DNA of 22,955 nucleotides, taken from assembly GCA_022449705.1 (NCBI GenBank), contig JAKURS010000008.1, forward strand, positions 1 through 22,955. The letters are read 5' to 3'. Shown in pieces: positions 1 to 7,564 of the stretch. Made by a program: the position numbers and the translations under genes. The notes under the pieces were generated by a model. The model was given only the letters and a program-made list of their open reading frames with translations. It did not search any database and was not told the origin of the DNA. Position 1 is the first letter of the stretch; every line of letters starts with the position of its first letter. This stretch comes from Candidatus Poseidoniia archaeon. Lineage in GTDB: Archaea > Thermoplasmatota > Poseidoniia > MGIII > CG-Epi1.

Positions 1-34
1 GGATTATGATTCTCTGGGGCGGGCTGATGTTCAT
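1..34 (-). CDS. Possible start of a further gene, cut by the window edge
   Basis: An ATG at 34 opens a frame that stays open for 11 codons to the window edge (MNISPPQRIII). It lies 7 bases downstream of the stop of the preceding minus-strand gene, with a G-rich stretch (GGGCGGG) just upstream that could serve as a ribosome binding site. The tight spacing fits the rest of the pilus operon. Too little is visible to name a product, and the frame could be fortuitous. Confidence 0.3.
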   Translation of the reverse strand, partial: MNISPPQRIII

Positions 35-41
35 CCCGCCC
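17..41 (-). other. GC-rich inverted repeat after the last complete pilus gene
   Basis: GGGCGGG (17-23) and CCCGCCC (35-41) form a perfect 7-bp inverted repeat with an 11-base loop. It starts immediately after the stop codon at 42-44, and the loop contains the possible ATG of the next gene. No T-run follows on the minus strand, so it is not a typical archaeal terminator. It could instead be an RNA hairpin that masks the ribosome binding site of the next gene. Confidence 0.4.
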
Positions 42-287
42 TCAGCGGTCCTCGAAATCGGCCGCCACGGTGTCGAACGCCGTCGCAGCGTCACCCGTGC
101 GGTCATACTCCGCCTGTACCGCCGGCGGCAGGTGGGCGTCCAGCATCGAGACCAGCGGGCTCAGGTCATGCCGCTCACCCTGATGCAGCCCCAAGTTGAC
201 CGAATGGGAAATCGACAAGGTCACCGTGAGCATTGTCAGCGTCATCAGCAGCCCTGCCATCAGCAACAACTGGCCTCCCTGATTCAT
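42..287 (-). CDS. Short pilin-like membrane protein of the pilus operon
   Basis: This 81-residue protein begins MNQGGQLLL and has one hydrophobic segment (about residues 7-30), followed by a short polar tail with a likely extracytoplasmic domain. The start at 287 makes an ATGA overlap with the stop of the upstream gene, which is why I prefer it to the longer frame opening at 350. The GQLLL entry into a single N-terminal helix resembles small pilin-like proteins found beside Tad-like secretion ATPases in haloarchaea; that resemblance is from memory. The probable role is a minor pilin or pseudopilin. It is shorter than I would expect for that group, but it has a clean stop. Family assignment is tentative, though the gene itself is well supported by operon context. 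Confidence 0.6.
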   Translation of the reverse strand: MNQGGQLLLMAGLLMTLTMLTVTLSISHSVNLGLHQGERHDLSPLVSMLDAHLPPAVQAEYDRTGDAATAFDTVAADFEDR

Positions 288-748
288 GTCGCCTCCCGGG
301 GGCCGTACCACAATTCCAGCTTCAGCTCCCACAGCTCGTCGTTGGCCCACACCAGCCGGAAGGCGATGCTGACCGACCCGTGCGGGGTGCCGCGGTCAAC
401 CAGCGTCTCCGTGCTCCCGCCATGCGTTCCCGTCAGGCGATAGCTCGCCGCCGCCGGCAGCCCCCCGTCCAGGTAGGACTGCAGGGTGGTGGTGTTGCCG
501 CTGGTGAGCCATAAGGCCAGTGTCGAGTTGCGATGCTCCTGCGCGACGGTCGCGTTGGCAGGAACCCAACCATCGAGCAGCTCGAGCAGCTCCATCCCCT
601 GCTGTCGCAGCATCTCGTCACCGACTCGGTTGGCGTCGCTGGCAGGCAGACTGATGACCGCCACGTTGACCGCCGAGGTGAAGAGCGTCGCCAGCATCAG
701 CACCTCCAGCATGTGCATCTGGCCCCTGCGGTCCAGCTTCACGCTCAC
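284..748 (-). CDS. Pilin-like secreted protein with RRGQMHMLE N-terminus
   Basis: The protein has 154 residues and starts at a GTG that forms a GTGA overlap with the stop of the platform-protein gene before it. A charged N-terminus with RRGQMHMLE (residues 7-15) runs into a hydrophobic segment (about 14-34), a class III/type IV prepilin-like arrangement. The rest is a Thr/Ser- and Trp-containing domain likely outside the cell. Similar RGQxHxLE starts occur in haloarchaeal pilin-like proteins encoded next to T2SF/Tad genes (established pattern, recalled, not searched). The likely role is a minor pilin or filament subunit assembled by the adjacent ATPase and platform proteins. The exact prepilin cleavage site is not obvious. 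Confidence 0.65.
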   Translation of the reverse strand: MSVKLDRRGQMHMLEVLMLATLFTSAVNVAVISLPASDANRVGDEMLRQQGMELLELLDGWVPANATVAQEHRNSTLALWLTSGNTTTLQSYLDGGLPAAASYRLTGTHGGSTETLVDRGTPHGSVSIAFRLVWANDELWELKLELWYGPREAT

Positions 749-1926
749 AACACGCCGGGACTGATCAGGGAGGTGCCGATACCGAAGAACTCGAAGATTG
801 CCCAGCCAATCAGCAGCATCACCGAGGCGCGGCTCGCAGCGGAGTAGAAGCGGCCAGTGGACATGAAGCCAGCCGCCAGCCCATTGCCCACCGACTGGAT
901 GACGACGCTGTAGAAGAAGACGGTCGAAATCCAGACCTGATTCAGTTCACGCACCTGGAGGTTGCCGATGGACATGCCGCCGCCACCAGTCGCGACGGAC
1001 GAATCAACAATCGCCGGGACGAAGGTTCTGGCCAGCACCAGGATAATCATCAGGTAAATCAGGAAGGAGAGGTAGATGACCATGGTATAGTTGGTGACCT
1101 CCTGTTGCCGTTCGGTTTCGAGTGCCTTGATTTCCCTGGCGTCGTAGGCGGCGGCGAGCAGGATGTCCGAAATCCTGCCGCCGGCGCGATTGGCCTCGTC
1201 GACCATCGTGACGGCGCGGGTCACGATGGGTGACTGGACCCGCTCGGTGAACATTTCCAGCACCTCGCTGAAGCTGATACCCCACGAAATCTGGGTCGCC
1301 ATCTTGTGCACCTCGTCGTTCAGGTTGCCATATTCGCCCCGCGCCAGCGTCTGGATGGCGACGGTCATGCTGAGACCGCCCTTCCAGTACTCGGCCAGGT
1401 CGCGCAGGAAGTCGGGGAACTTCGCCTCGACCCGCGACCGGATCTTGTCCTGGCGCCAGCCCCACACGCCGTACGGCAGCAGCAGCGCGACTATCCCGAA
1501 GACAATGAAGTCGAGCGATGAAATCTCCGGGTAGTAGCGGTACCATTCTTCGGCTTCCATCTCCTCCTCTATGCCGTTGACCGTCGGGTCAGCGTCGCGT
1601 GACTCGTTCTGGCGCAGCGAAGGCAGGCCATACTGATGCAGTGTGAAGCTGAAGCGACCGTCGTTCAGCACTTCCGGGTTGTCAAGCTGCTTGTCCCCGT
1701 CAATGTCGACCACCATGGTCTGGCCGTCCATCTGGTGGTTAAGGTGGGCCAGCGCGAAGAAGGAGAGCCCAATAACGATTGAGAGGAAAATGACGACGTA
1801 GATGCCGATATCGATCTTGCCCCGCCGTACGTCGAGCCACTTCTGCGCCATTTTGTAGGTCATCCAGGGCCGCTTCCGCCCGGTGCGCTCGTCGCGATAG
1901 ACCCGTTTCTCGAGGCTTCCGGCCAT
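745..1926 (-). CDS. Second TadC/FlaJ-like type II secretion F-family platform protein
   Basis: The protein has 393 residues. A cytoplasmic basic N-terminus leads to one helix (about 39-60), then an extracytoplasmic acidic loop (about 61-130), another helix (about 137-155), a cytoplasmic T2SSF-type segment (FPDFLRDLAEYWKGG and following, about 169-275) and several C-terminal helices. This is the architecture of inner-membrane platform proteins that work with a TadA/FlaI ATPase to assemble pilins. The start ATG at 1926 shares one base with the upstream stop (TGATG), implying translational coupling. The outer loop contains VDIDGDKQLD (73-82), which looks like an acidic calcium-binding loop. Family confidence is high; the substrate is inferred from the pilins encoded alongside. 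Confidence 0.85.
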   Translation of the reverse strand: MAGSLEKRVYRDERTGRKRPWMTYKMAQKWLDVRRGKIDIGIYVVIFLSIVIGLSFFALAHLNHQMDGQTMVVDIDGDKQLDNPEVLNDGRFSFTLHQYGLPSLRQNESRDADPTVNGIEEEMEAEEWYRYYPEISSLDFIVFGIVALLLPYGVWGWRQDKIRSRVEAKFPDFLRDLAEYWKGGLSMTVAIQTLARGEYGNLNDEVHKMATQISWGISFSEVLEMFTERVQSPIVTRAVTMVDEANRAGGRISDILLAAAYDAREIKALETERQQEVTNYTMVIYLSFLIYLMIILVLARTFVPAIVDSSVATGGGGMSIGNLQVRELNQVWISTVFFYSVVIQSVGNGLAAGFMSTGRFYSAASRASVMLLIGWAIFEFFGIGTSLISPGVL

Positions 1927-2867
1927 CAGTCGATTGCCACCTCGTTGCTGAGCGAGAGGAAGATATAGCAGAAGAAAATCTGGATCATCGGGAACATGAC
2001 GAAGACCATTCCGTAGAGGTGAATTTCTTCCAGCACCATTCCCGACCCGGAGACCCAGAAGGTAATCACCGCGATAATCATCGCGAAGATGGGTAGCGCG
2101 ACCGCCATTACCACATAGGCTTCAGCGAAGAGCGCCATCTGCTGGATGACGCTCTTGACATGGACCCGGTTGGCCTGCGCGTAATACTCCGAGCGGTTCA
2201 GGAAGTAGAGCTTCAGGTTACCGCCCGAGGTGAGGGTGCCGACGATTCCCTGCAGGAACTCGGCAAAGCGCTCCGAGGGCGAGCGATCGACACCCTCCTT
2301 GAGCGTCGTCACCAGATCCCGGCCCATGAACTCGATGGAGTGGTAAATCCAGGCGGCATCCTTGGAAATCTCGCCGTAGATGGACTCGTTGCGTGCCAGC
2401 GACTTGAAAATCAACGAGGGCGTCGCATTGGCCGCCGCCATAGCCGCAACATAGCTCGCCGCGAACGGCAGCTTGCGGTCCATGTCGTGGGTGCGCTGGC
2501 CCACCGCGATTCCGGGCGCCAGCCACTGCACCAGCGCAACCAGCAGTGGCAGGATAATGACCAGCAGCAGCGGCAGCCCGTACTGCACTGTCGGCGACAC
2601 AGTGAATAACGCGCCGTCCGGAGCGGTCTGCTGTTCCAGGAACGGCACCCCGAAGCCTAACCAAGCGACGGTCAGCGCCGCTCCGCCCAGGAAGGTGAGC
2701 AGCACCTGCATCGCCGAGACGGCAACGTAGCAGTCAGGCAGCATCGGGATGCGTGCCTTGAGCAGCTGCCGCTTGAGCCGGTACGAGTCACGAGTCAGCA
2801 AGCGACCAAGCCAGCCGAAAAGCGTCAGACTGATTGACTGGAAACCGCTTAGAGCCACCGGTGCCAC
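1926..2867 (-). CDS. First TadC/FlaJ-like type II secretion F-family platform protein
   Basis: The protein has 313 residues and a GTG start at 2867, overlapping the end of the ATPase gene by 19 bases. A basic cytoplasmic N-terminus (about 20-45) is followed by two or more hydrophobic helices (about 50-75 and 95-115), a cytoplasmic T2SSF-like segment (LPFAASYVAAMAAANATPS, about 133-151, and following), and two or three C-terminal helices ending near the C-terminus. It pairs with the next gene: two TadB/TadC-like platform subunits are usual in Tad-like systems. A second GTG at 2858 is an alternative start. The probable job is to couple ATP hydrolysis to filament or substrate movement across the membrane. 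Confidence 0.85.
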   Translation of the reverse strand: MAPVALSGFQSISLTLFGWLGRLLTRDSYRLKRQLLKARIPMLPDCYVAVSAMQVLLTFLGGAALTVAWLGFGVPFLEQQTAPDGALFTVSPTVQYGLPLLLVIILPLLVALVQWLAPGIAVGQRTHDMDRKLPFAASYVAAMAAANATPSLIFKSLARNESIYGEISKDAAWIYHSIEFMGRDLVTTLKEGVDRSPSERFAEFLQGIVGTLTSGGNLKLYFLNRSEYYAQANRVHVKSVIQQMALFAEAYVVMAVALPIFAMIIAVITFWVSGSGMVLEEIHLYGMVFVMFPMIQIFFCYIFLSLSNEVAID

Positions 2868-5134
2868 CAGCGCGGATTAGCCGAACGCTCTACACGTTTC
2901 GCCAGTTCGCCCTGCAGCTTGGTCATAGCCTTGGCCTGCCGGGCCTCTTCCTTGGCCGCTGCCTGTGCCTGCTTCTCGGGGTTGCCGGCCAGCTTGACGA
3001 GCCTCGCTTCGGACTTGGCCCGCGCTGCCAGTTCACGGTTGCCCGACTTCAGCAGGCGGCCTGCCTCACGCACCGAGAGGCTCGAGACGTCAGCCAGCCC
3101 CAGCTGCGCGGCAATTGGCCCTAGCTGCCGCAGCGGCGCGTAGCGGGCTTGCGCCTTCAGCAGGTCGCGATCCAGCTTCGCCTCCGCCTTGGCACGTTGT
3201 GCGGTCTCCTTCGCCTCCAGGGCGGGTCGCTTCTCCTCGGCCGCGGCGGTGATACGTGCCTCCACCTTGGCGCGGCGCGCCTCCTCTTTGGCCATCCGCC
3301 TCTGGAACTTTTGCTGTACCCCGGGCGGGAATTCGGTGTGGTCAACGCCCTCTGTCCCCTCCCTGACGCCGCTCAGGTCCAAGTCACGCTGGACCGCCGC
3401 GCGGCGCCGCCTGCGGCCGCCTACCTGCAAGTCGGCGTAGACCTGGCGCATGACATCCTCGGGGTGGACATAATACTCCGAGACGACCCGCGCGAAGTCG
3501 CGGAAGTCGCGTATGCCCTTCTTCAGGCACCACTCGAGCACCAGCTGCCGCCGCTTAGTCTCATCCATGATTTCGACGCGGTTCAGGTTGGCCTTCAACA
3601 TGATTTTCTCGAACACATACGACTTGCCGGTGAAGACAAACTCGTCGGTTTTGTTGTCCCAGCGGAAGGCCTCGTTAGTCAGCAGCTCGTGCGAATGGGG
3701 GTCAATACCAATAATCTCGACGATGTTCTTGCCCCGCCGCACCCGCTTGCCGCCGACGCGAGTCTGAATCTGGATTGAAATCGCGTCGAGCGCCGGGATG
3801 AGGACGCGCGGAATCTCGATTGGCTTGTTCTCGAGCCGGTGGACCAGACTCTGAATAGAGTCGGCGTGGAAAGTAGAGTAGGTGGTGTGCCCCGTCGCCA
3901 TGGCCTGGAACAGCACGTACGCCTCGGCGCCACGAATCTCGCCGACAATGATGTATTCCGGCCGCTCACGCAGCGCCGCCCGCAGCAAATCGTACATGTC
4001 AACCTCACCCGCCGCCTTGCCACCCGCCACGGCGGTTTCACCGCCGAAACCCTCGCGGGTAACGCCGGGAATCCAATTGGGGTGCGGCAGGTTCAGCTCG
4101 CGCGTCTCCTCGATGCTCACAATCTTTTGCTGCCACGGCAGGAAGAGCGAGCAGGCGTTCAGCGTGGTGGTCTTGCCGGAGGCGGTACCGCCGACGAACA
4201 GCATCGACATCCCGTACTGCATCGCGAGCCAGAAGAACGCAATCATCATCGAGGAGAAGGTCTTGAACTCGAGCAGGTCAATCGGCGTAAACGGCTCGTC
4301 GCGGAAGCGCCGGATGGTGAAGGTCGAGCCCCTCGTGGAAACCTCGCGGCCCAGGGTCATGACGATGCGGGAACCATCCATCAGGGTCGCGTCCAGCAGC
4401 GGCTCGGCAATCGAGATGTGCTTGCCGCAGCGCTGCGCCAGCCGGACAATGTACTGCTCCAGCTCGACCTCGTCGGGCCAGACGACGTTAGTGCGCAGCG
4501 ACTCGAAGCGCCGGTGATAGACAAAAATCTCCACGCCGGGCCCGTCGCAGGAAACGTCCTCGATGTTCGGGTCGTGCATCATGGTGTCAATCTTGCCGTA
4601 GCCAATCAGGTCGCGCTCGATGAAGTAGTGGATTTTCTCGCGATTGCTCTTGCGGCTCGGGAGCCGGTAGCTGTCCAGGATGTCGTCGACCACCTGCTTC
4701 AGGAAGCTCTTCTGCTCCCCCTCCAGCGTTTCACGGTTGATGTTGAGCGCCCGCTGGAGCACATCCTTGATCATCGTCAGGTCCTTCTCCTCCTGCGCGC
4801 TCGCCTTGGGCTCGACGACGTAGTAGAAACGGGAATAATCGCGCTTGTCAAACAGGATGCGGACGTACGAGTAAGGTGGGCTGACGGGATAGGTGTCCAG
4901 CTCCTCGAAATCCTCGCCAATCTCGATGTCATCCATCACCAGGTCATGGATGACGCCCACCTTCTCGGCCGACCCTCGCGCCTTCTCGAGCTGTTGGCGC
5001 TCCTTGCGCAGCCGCCGTTTCTCGCGCCACGAAAGCTGGCTCTCGTCGACCGGCTCCTCGAGGTCGGGGCCAATCAGCCCGGCCTCGTCAGGCAGCGTAT
5101 CCATTGACTTGCCAGCCGCACCCATCACATGCAC
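2849..5134 (-). CDS. FlaI/TadA/VirB11-like secretion ATPase with long charged C-terminal extension
   Basis: The protein has 761 residues, longer than usual for this family. The N-terminal part (about 1-170) is charged and adaptor-like. The core (about 170-570) has a Walker A motif GGTASGKTTT (315-324), an acidic EETRE box (342-346), the Walker B-like GEIRG (398-402) and conserved histidines near GHTTYSTFHADS (415-426). These mark a hexameric type II/IV secretion ATPase that powers pilin assembly from the cytoplasm. Residues about 575-761 form an Arg/Lys/Ala/Glu-rich, probably coiled-coil extension, described under findings. The GTG at 5134 follows the previous stop without a gap; an ATG three codons in (5125) is equally possible. 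A TATA-like element inside the preceding gene may give this gene its own promoter. Confidence 0.92.
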   Translation of the reverse strand: MHVMGAAGKSMDTLPDEAGLIGPDLEEPVDESQLSWREKRRLRKERQQLEKARGSAEKVGVIHDLVMDDIEIGEDFEELDTYPVSPPYSYVRILFDKRDYSRFYYVVEPKASAQEEKDLTMIKDVLQRALNINRETLEGEQKSFLKQVVDDILDSYRLPSRKSNREKIHYFIERDLIGYGKIDTMMHDPNIEDVSCDGPGVEIFVYHRRFESLRTNVVWPDEVELEQYIVRLAQRCGKHISIAEPLLDATLMDGSRIVMTLGREVSTRGSTFTIRRFRDEPFTPIDLLEFKTFSSMMIAFFWLAMQYGMSMLFVGGTASGKTTTLNACSLFLPWQQKIVSIEETRELNLPHPNWIPGVTREGFGGETAVAGGKAAGEVDMYDLLRAALRERPEYIIVGEIRGAEAYVLFQAMATGHTTYSTFHADSIQSLVHRLENKPIEIPRVLIPALDAISIQIQTRVGGKRVRRGKNIVEIIGIDPHSHELLTNEAFRWDNKTDEFVFTGKSYVFEKIMLKANLNRVEIMDETKRRQLVLEWCLKKGIRDFRDFARVVSEYYVHPEDVMRQVYADLQVGGRRRRRAAVQRDLDLSGVREGTEGVDHTEFPPGVQQKFQRRMAKEEARRAKVEARITAAAEEKRPALEAKETAQRAKAEAKLDRDLLKAQARYAPLRQLGPIAAQLGLADVSSLSVREAGRLLKSGNRELAARAKSEARLVKLAGNPEKQAQAAAKEEARQAKAMTKLQGELAKRVERSANPRWWHRWL

Positions 5135-5590
5135 CTATCCACTGGAGAGCCTTACCACTCCAGCTTGCCTGTCATAATCTGCTACTATATAAGGGATAGC
5201 AGACTCAACTTCCCCCTCTACTGACGATGCGGGCGCCAGCGGGAAGCTGGCCTCGAATCTCCCGCCCGGCGGGGACTTACTGATTACCTTGAAGCCGGTC
5301 GCGGTGCCGATGACCTTGTAGAAGACGCCATGGTTCTCGGAGGCGGTCGCCAGCTGCACCTGTACCGTCGCGCCGGGATGCTCGTCGGCCGCCAGCAACA
5401 GGTCCTGGATTGCGAGCTGCAGCTTGACACCTACTTGCTCCACCTCCTCCTGCGCGGTGTTCCCCAGGTTGCCCTGTAGCACACCGGAGACCGAAGTGGT
5501 CACCGATGCCAGCAGAAGCACCGAGAGCAGCGAGGTGTAGATGAAACCAATTTCCTGGGCTCCCGAATTAGCGTAGCTGGAACGTAACAT
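5135..5590 (-). CDS. Pilin-like membrane-anchored protein
   Basis: The protein has 151 residues when started at the ATG at 5590, which is preceded by a GAGAGG ribosome binding site and overlaps the upstream pilin gene by 23 bases; a longer frame upstream lacks pilin-like sequence. The N-terminus (SYANSGAQEIGFIYTSLLS, residues 5-23) leads into one hydrophobic helix (about 14-37), followed by a glutamate-rich amphipathic stretch and a beta-rich tail. This is the lollipop layout of type IV pilins. Its stop abuts the GTG of the secretion ATPase. The likely role is a structural or minor pilin. Resemblance to haloarchaeal pilin-like proteins near Tad genes is recalled, not tested. Confidence 0.65.
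   Translation of the reverse strand: MLRSSYANSGAQEIGFIYTSLLSVLLLASVTTSVSGVLQGNLGNTAQEEVEQVGVKLQLAIQDLLLAADEHPGATVQVQLATASENHGVFYKVIGTATGFKVISKSPPGGRFEASFPLAPASSVEGEVESAIPYIVADYDRQAGVVRLSSG
5185..5193 (-). promoter_or_regulatory. TATA-like box inside a pilin gene, ahead of the secretion ATPase
   Basis: On the minus strand CTTATATAG stands out as an AT-rich patch in GC-rich coding DNA. It lies about 55 bases upstream of the ATPase start, so transcription about 25 bases downstream would give a leader of roughly 30 bases. It may be an internal promoter. It could also simply reflect the codons of the overlapping gene. Confidence 0.35.
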
Positions 5591-6563
5591 GCACTGTCCT
5601 CTCGTAGATGCGCAGGTCCAGCGGGACGGTCTGCTGCAGGTAGACTTCGTCCTGCTGGAAGTCCCTGCTAAAGCCCCATTCGTCATCGAAGTAGGAGTAG
5701 TACGCTGCCTGACCGCTGCCCTCTACCACCAGGCGCACCGCGTATGCCGCGACCGGGCCGTGGTCACTGCCGCCCTGGTTGCGTAGCTGGAAGTCGAAGT
5801 TGGCCGGCCCGGTGAGCGTTGTGTGCGGCGAGCCACTGTTGTTGTACGTGACCTGGTAGAGGGTCAGCGCGTCCAGCGCGCCGCTGCCACGCACCAGCGG
5901 TCGCCCCTCGAAGAAGTGGCTGCCGCCCGGCTCGCGCGCGAGCAGGCCACCGCTGACCAAACGCAGCTGGAACAGTCCCGCCGTCGAGGCGTAGCGGTAC
6001 GAAAGCGCGTCGTCCCGGTAGAGCCAGAAGCCGCCCAGGGCGGTCGAATTGGAGGCGTCGCTGACGCTGCCCCGCAGTCCGGAGACAGCCGCCGGGAAGC
6101 CACTCAGCACGCCCTCGACGCTGCTGCCGCTCCAGCTGCTACCGTCAGGATAGCTGAGCGTGACGTTGAGCACATCGACGTTCTCCTGCAGGTCTGCCAG
6201 TCTGAACGAGGTGTCACCAATAGAAAGCGAGCGTGCCGCCAGATCGACCCACCCCACGCCGGAATAGCTGATAACCAGTGTATCGGGTGAATCGCGGACG
6301 ACGAAAGTACCCAAGCCGATGGAAACGGTCGTGCTGCGCGAGGCGCCCTCGCCCTGCAGCAGCACCTGGTCCAGGTCAGCATCCAGATTGAGCAGGTTGG
6401 ACCGGGTGGTGGCGTACTGGGCCCACGCCTCGTTGTCCTGTATCTGCGGGATGCCCCACGCCAGCATGGTGCCAACGATAGTCACCATCATCGCCATAAT
6501 CAGCACCGTGCCGATGACGGGGCTCATCGCCTCTTCTCCCATTCTCGCGGTCCTGTGCTGCAC
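5568..6563 (-). CDS. Large archaeal type IV pilin-like protein, first gene of the pilus operon
   Basis: The protein has 331 residues. The N-terminus carries a basic stretch, then EEAMSPVIGTVLIMAMM (10-26), the archaeal pilin signature, with one hydrophobic helix (about 14-37). The remainder is a long beta-rich, Ser/Gly/Thr-rich extracellular domain. A GTG start at 6563 gives the basic residues expected before the pilin motif, like the MKRR start of the pilin at 19664. An ATG at 6542 is the alternative. It would be processed by an archaeal prepilin peptidase and assembled by the ATPase and platform proteins encoded downstream. The size suggests a major or tip subunit with an elaborate head domain. 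Confidence 0.8.
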   Translation of the reverse strand: MQHRTARMGEEAMSPVIGTVLIMAMMVTIVGTMLAWGIPQIQDNEAWAQYATTRSNLLNLDADLDQVLLQGEGASRSTTVSIGLGTFVVRDSPDTLVISYSGVGWVDLAARSLSIGDTSFRLADLQENVDVLNVTLSYPDGSSWSGSSVEGVLSGFPAAVSGLRGSVSDASNSTALGGFWLYRDDALSYRYASTAGLFQLRLVSGGLLAREPGGSHFFEGRPLVRGSGALDALTLYQVTYNNSGSPHTTLTGPANFDFQLRNQGGSDHGPVAAYAVRLVVEGSGQAAYYSYFDDEWGFSRDFQQDEVYLQQTVPLDLRIYERTVHVTFQLR

Positions 6564-6584
6564 ACATCGCTACCGAAGGGGGGA

Positions 6585-6593
6585 CTAAAAAAC
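6585..6593 (-). promoter_or_regulatory. T-rich element: possible promoter of the pilus operon and end of the trxB transcript
   Basis: On the minus strand GTTTTTTAG lies about 26 bases upstream of the GTG start at 6563, the usual distance from an archaeal TATA element to the transcription start. The match to a TATA consensus is weak. The same six Ts could end transcription from trxB, whose stop lies 30 bases upstream. Both roles are inferred. Confidence 0.35.
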
Positions 6594-6607
6594 GTGCGTG
6601 CTGAACA

Positions 6608-6629
6608 GCAGTAGAAAAACCGCTACTGC
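6608..6629 (-). terminator. Hairpin at the end of trxB
   Basis: GCAGTAG and CTACTGC form a perfect 7-bp stem around an 8-base loop that contains five Ts on the minus strand. The first arm includes the trxB stop codon (TAG, 6623-6625). A run of six Ts follows 15 bases further on. This is a plausible terminator for the uS15-recJ-trmI-trxB operon. Confidence 0.45.
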
Positions 6630-7540
6630 GCCTCTATCCACTTCTCGGCGTCCATGGCGGCCATGCAACCCATCCCGGCCGCGGTCACCGCCTGCCGGTA
6701 GCGCGTGTCAACCACATCGCCCGCCGCGAATACTCCCGGTACAGAGGTCATGGTGTGCTGCTTCCAGAGCAGGTAGCCGTGGTCATCCATTTCCAGCTGT
6801 CCCACCAGGAGGCCAGTAAGCGGCTTGTGGCCGATGGCGAGGAACGCGCCGTCGCAGGCGAAATCCTCCTCGCTGCTGTCGACGCTCGAGCGCAGTCGCG
6901 CGCCGTGGAAGTCGCCCTCCTCGCCGAGCCAGCCGGCGACCGTGTGGTTCAGCTTCCAGGCGATGCGCGGATTGTCGTGAGCGCGCTGCGCCATAATCTG
7001 CGAGGCGCGCAGCCCCTCGCGGCGGTGAACTATGGTAACTTTGGGGCAGAAGCGAGTCAGGAAAGTCGCCTCCTCCATCGCCGAGTCGCCGCCTCCAACT
7101 ACCATGACTTCCTTGTCACGGAAGAATGCCCCATCGCAGGTGGCGCAGGTGGAAATTCCGCGCCCCTTGTGCAACTCTTCGTTTTTGGCGTCGAGCCAGA
7201 TGGCCTCGGCGCCGGTGGCGATAATCAGCGCCTCCGTCTCCCATGAATCGTCGCCGCTGATGACCCTGAACGGCCGCCGCGACAAGTCCACGGAATCGAC
7301 ATTACGGTCAAGGATACGGGTGCCGAACCGCTCCGCCTGCGCGCGCAGCTCCATCATCATCTCGGGCCCTTGAATGCCCTCGGGGTAGCCGGGGTAATTC
7401 TCGACGTCGCTGGTGAGCATCAGCTGCCCCCCACTGGCGTAGCCGGCAAAGAGCAGCGGCTCCAGCAGCGCCCGCGAGGCGTAGAGACCGGCGGTGTAGC
7501 CGGCCGGCCCGGACCCGATTATTACGAGCTTCTCGGCCAT
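6623..7540 (-). CDS. trxB: Thioredoxin reductase
   Basis: This is a 305-residue flavoprotein of normal family length. It uses NADPH (or a related donor) and FAD to reduce thioredoxin-like proteins in the cytoplasm. The sequence shows the FAD-binding GSGPAG (9-14), the redox-active CATC (Cys132, Cys135), a second dinucleotide site GGGDSA (149-154) followed by HRRE (172-175), which fits NADP(H) binding, and the C-terminal GDVVD (274-278). It starts 24 bases after the trmI stop and is probably the last gene of the uS15-recJ-trmI operon. No obvious ribosome binding site is visible. No thioredoxin gene lies in the window. Confidence 0.95.
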   Translation of the reverse strand: MAEKLVIIGSGPAGYTAGLYASRALLEPLLFAGYASGGQLMLTSDVENYPGYPEGIQGPEMMMELRAQAERFGTRILDRNVDSVDLSRRPFRVISGDDSWETEALIIATGAEAIWLDAKNEELHKGRGISTCATCDGAFFRDKEVMVVGGGDSAMEEATFLTRFCPKVTIVHRREGLRASQIMAQRAHDNPRIAWKLNHTVAGWLGEEGDFHGARLRSSVDSSEEDFACDGAFLAIGHKPLTGLLVGQLEMDDHGYLLWKQHTMTSVPGVFAAGDVVDTRYRQAVTAAGMGCMAAMDAEKWIEAQ

Positions 7541-7564
7541 CGCCGCGGCATACGGGCGCGCCGG

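Noticed and set aside
3839..5107. Long plus-strand frame of 422 codons opposite the secretion ATPase
   Set aside because: It is antisense to a protein with clear Walker motifs, is rich in Arg/Leu/Val as expected of a GC-rich shadow frame, and shows no domain.
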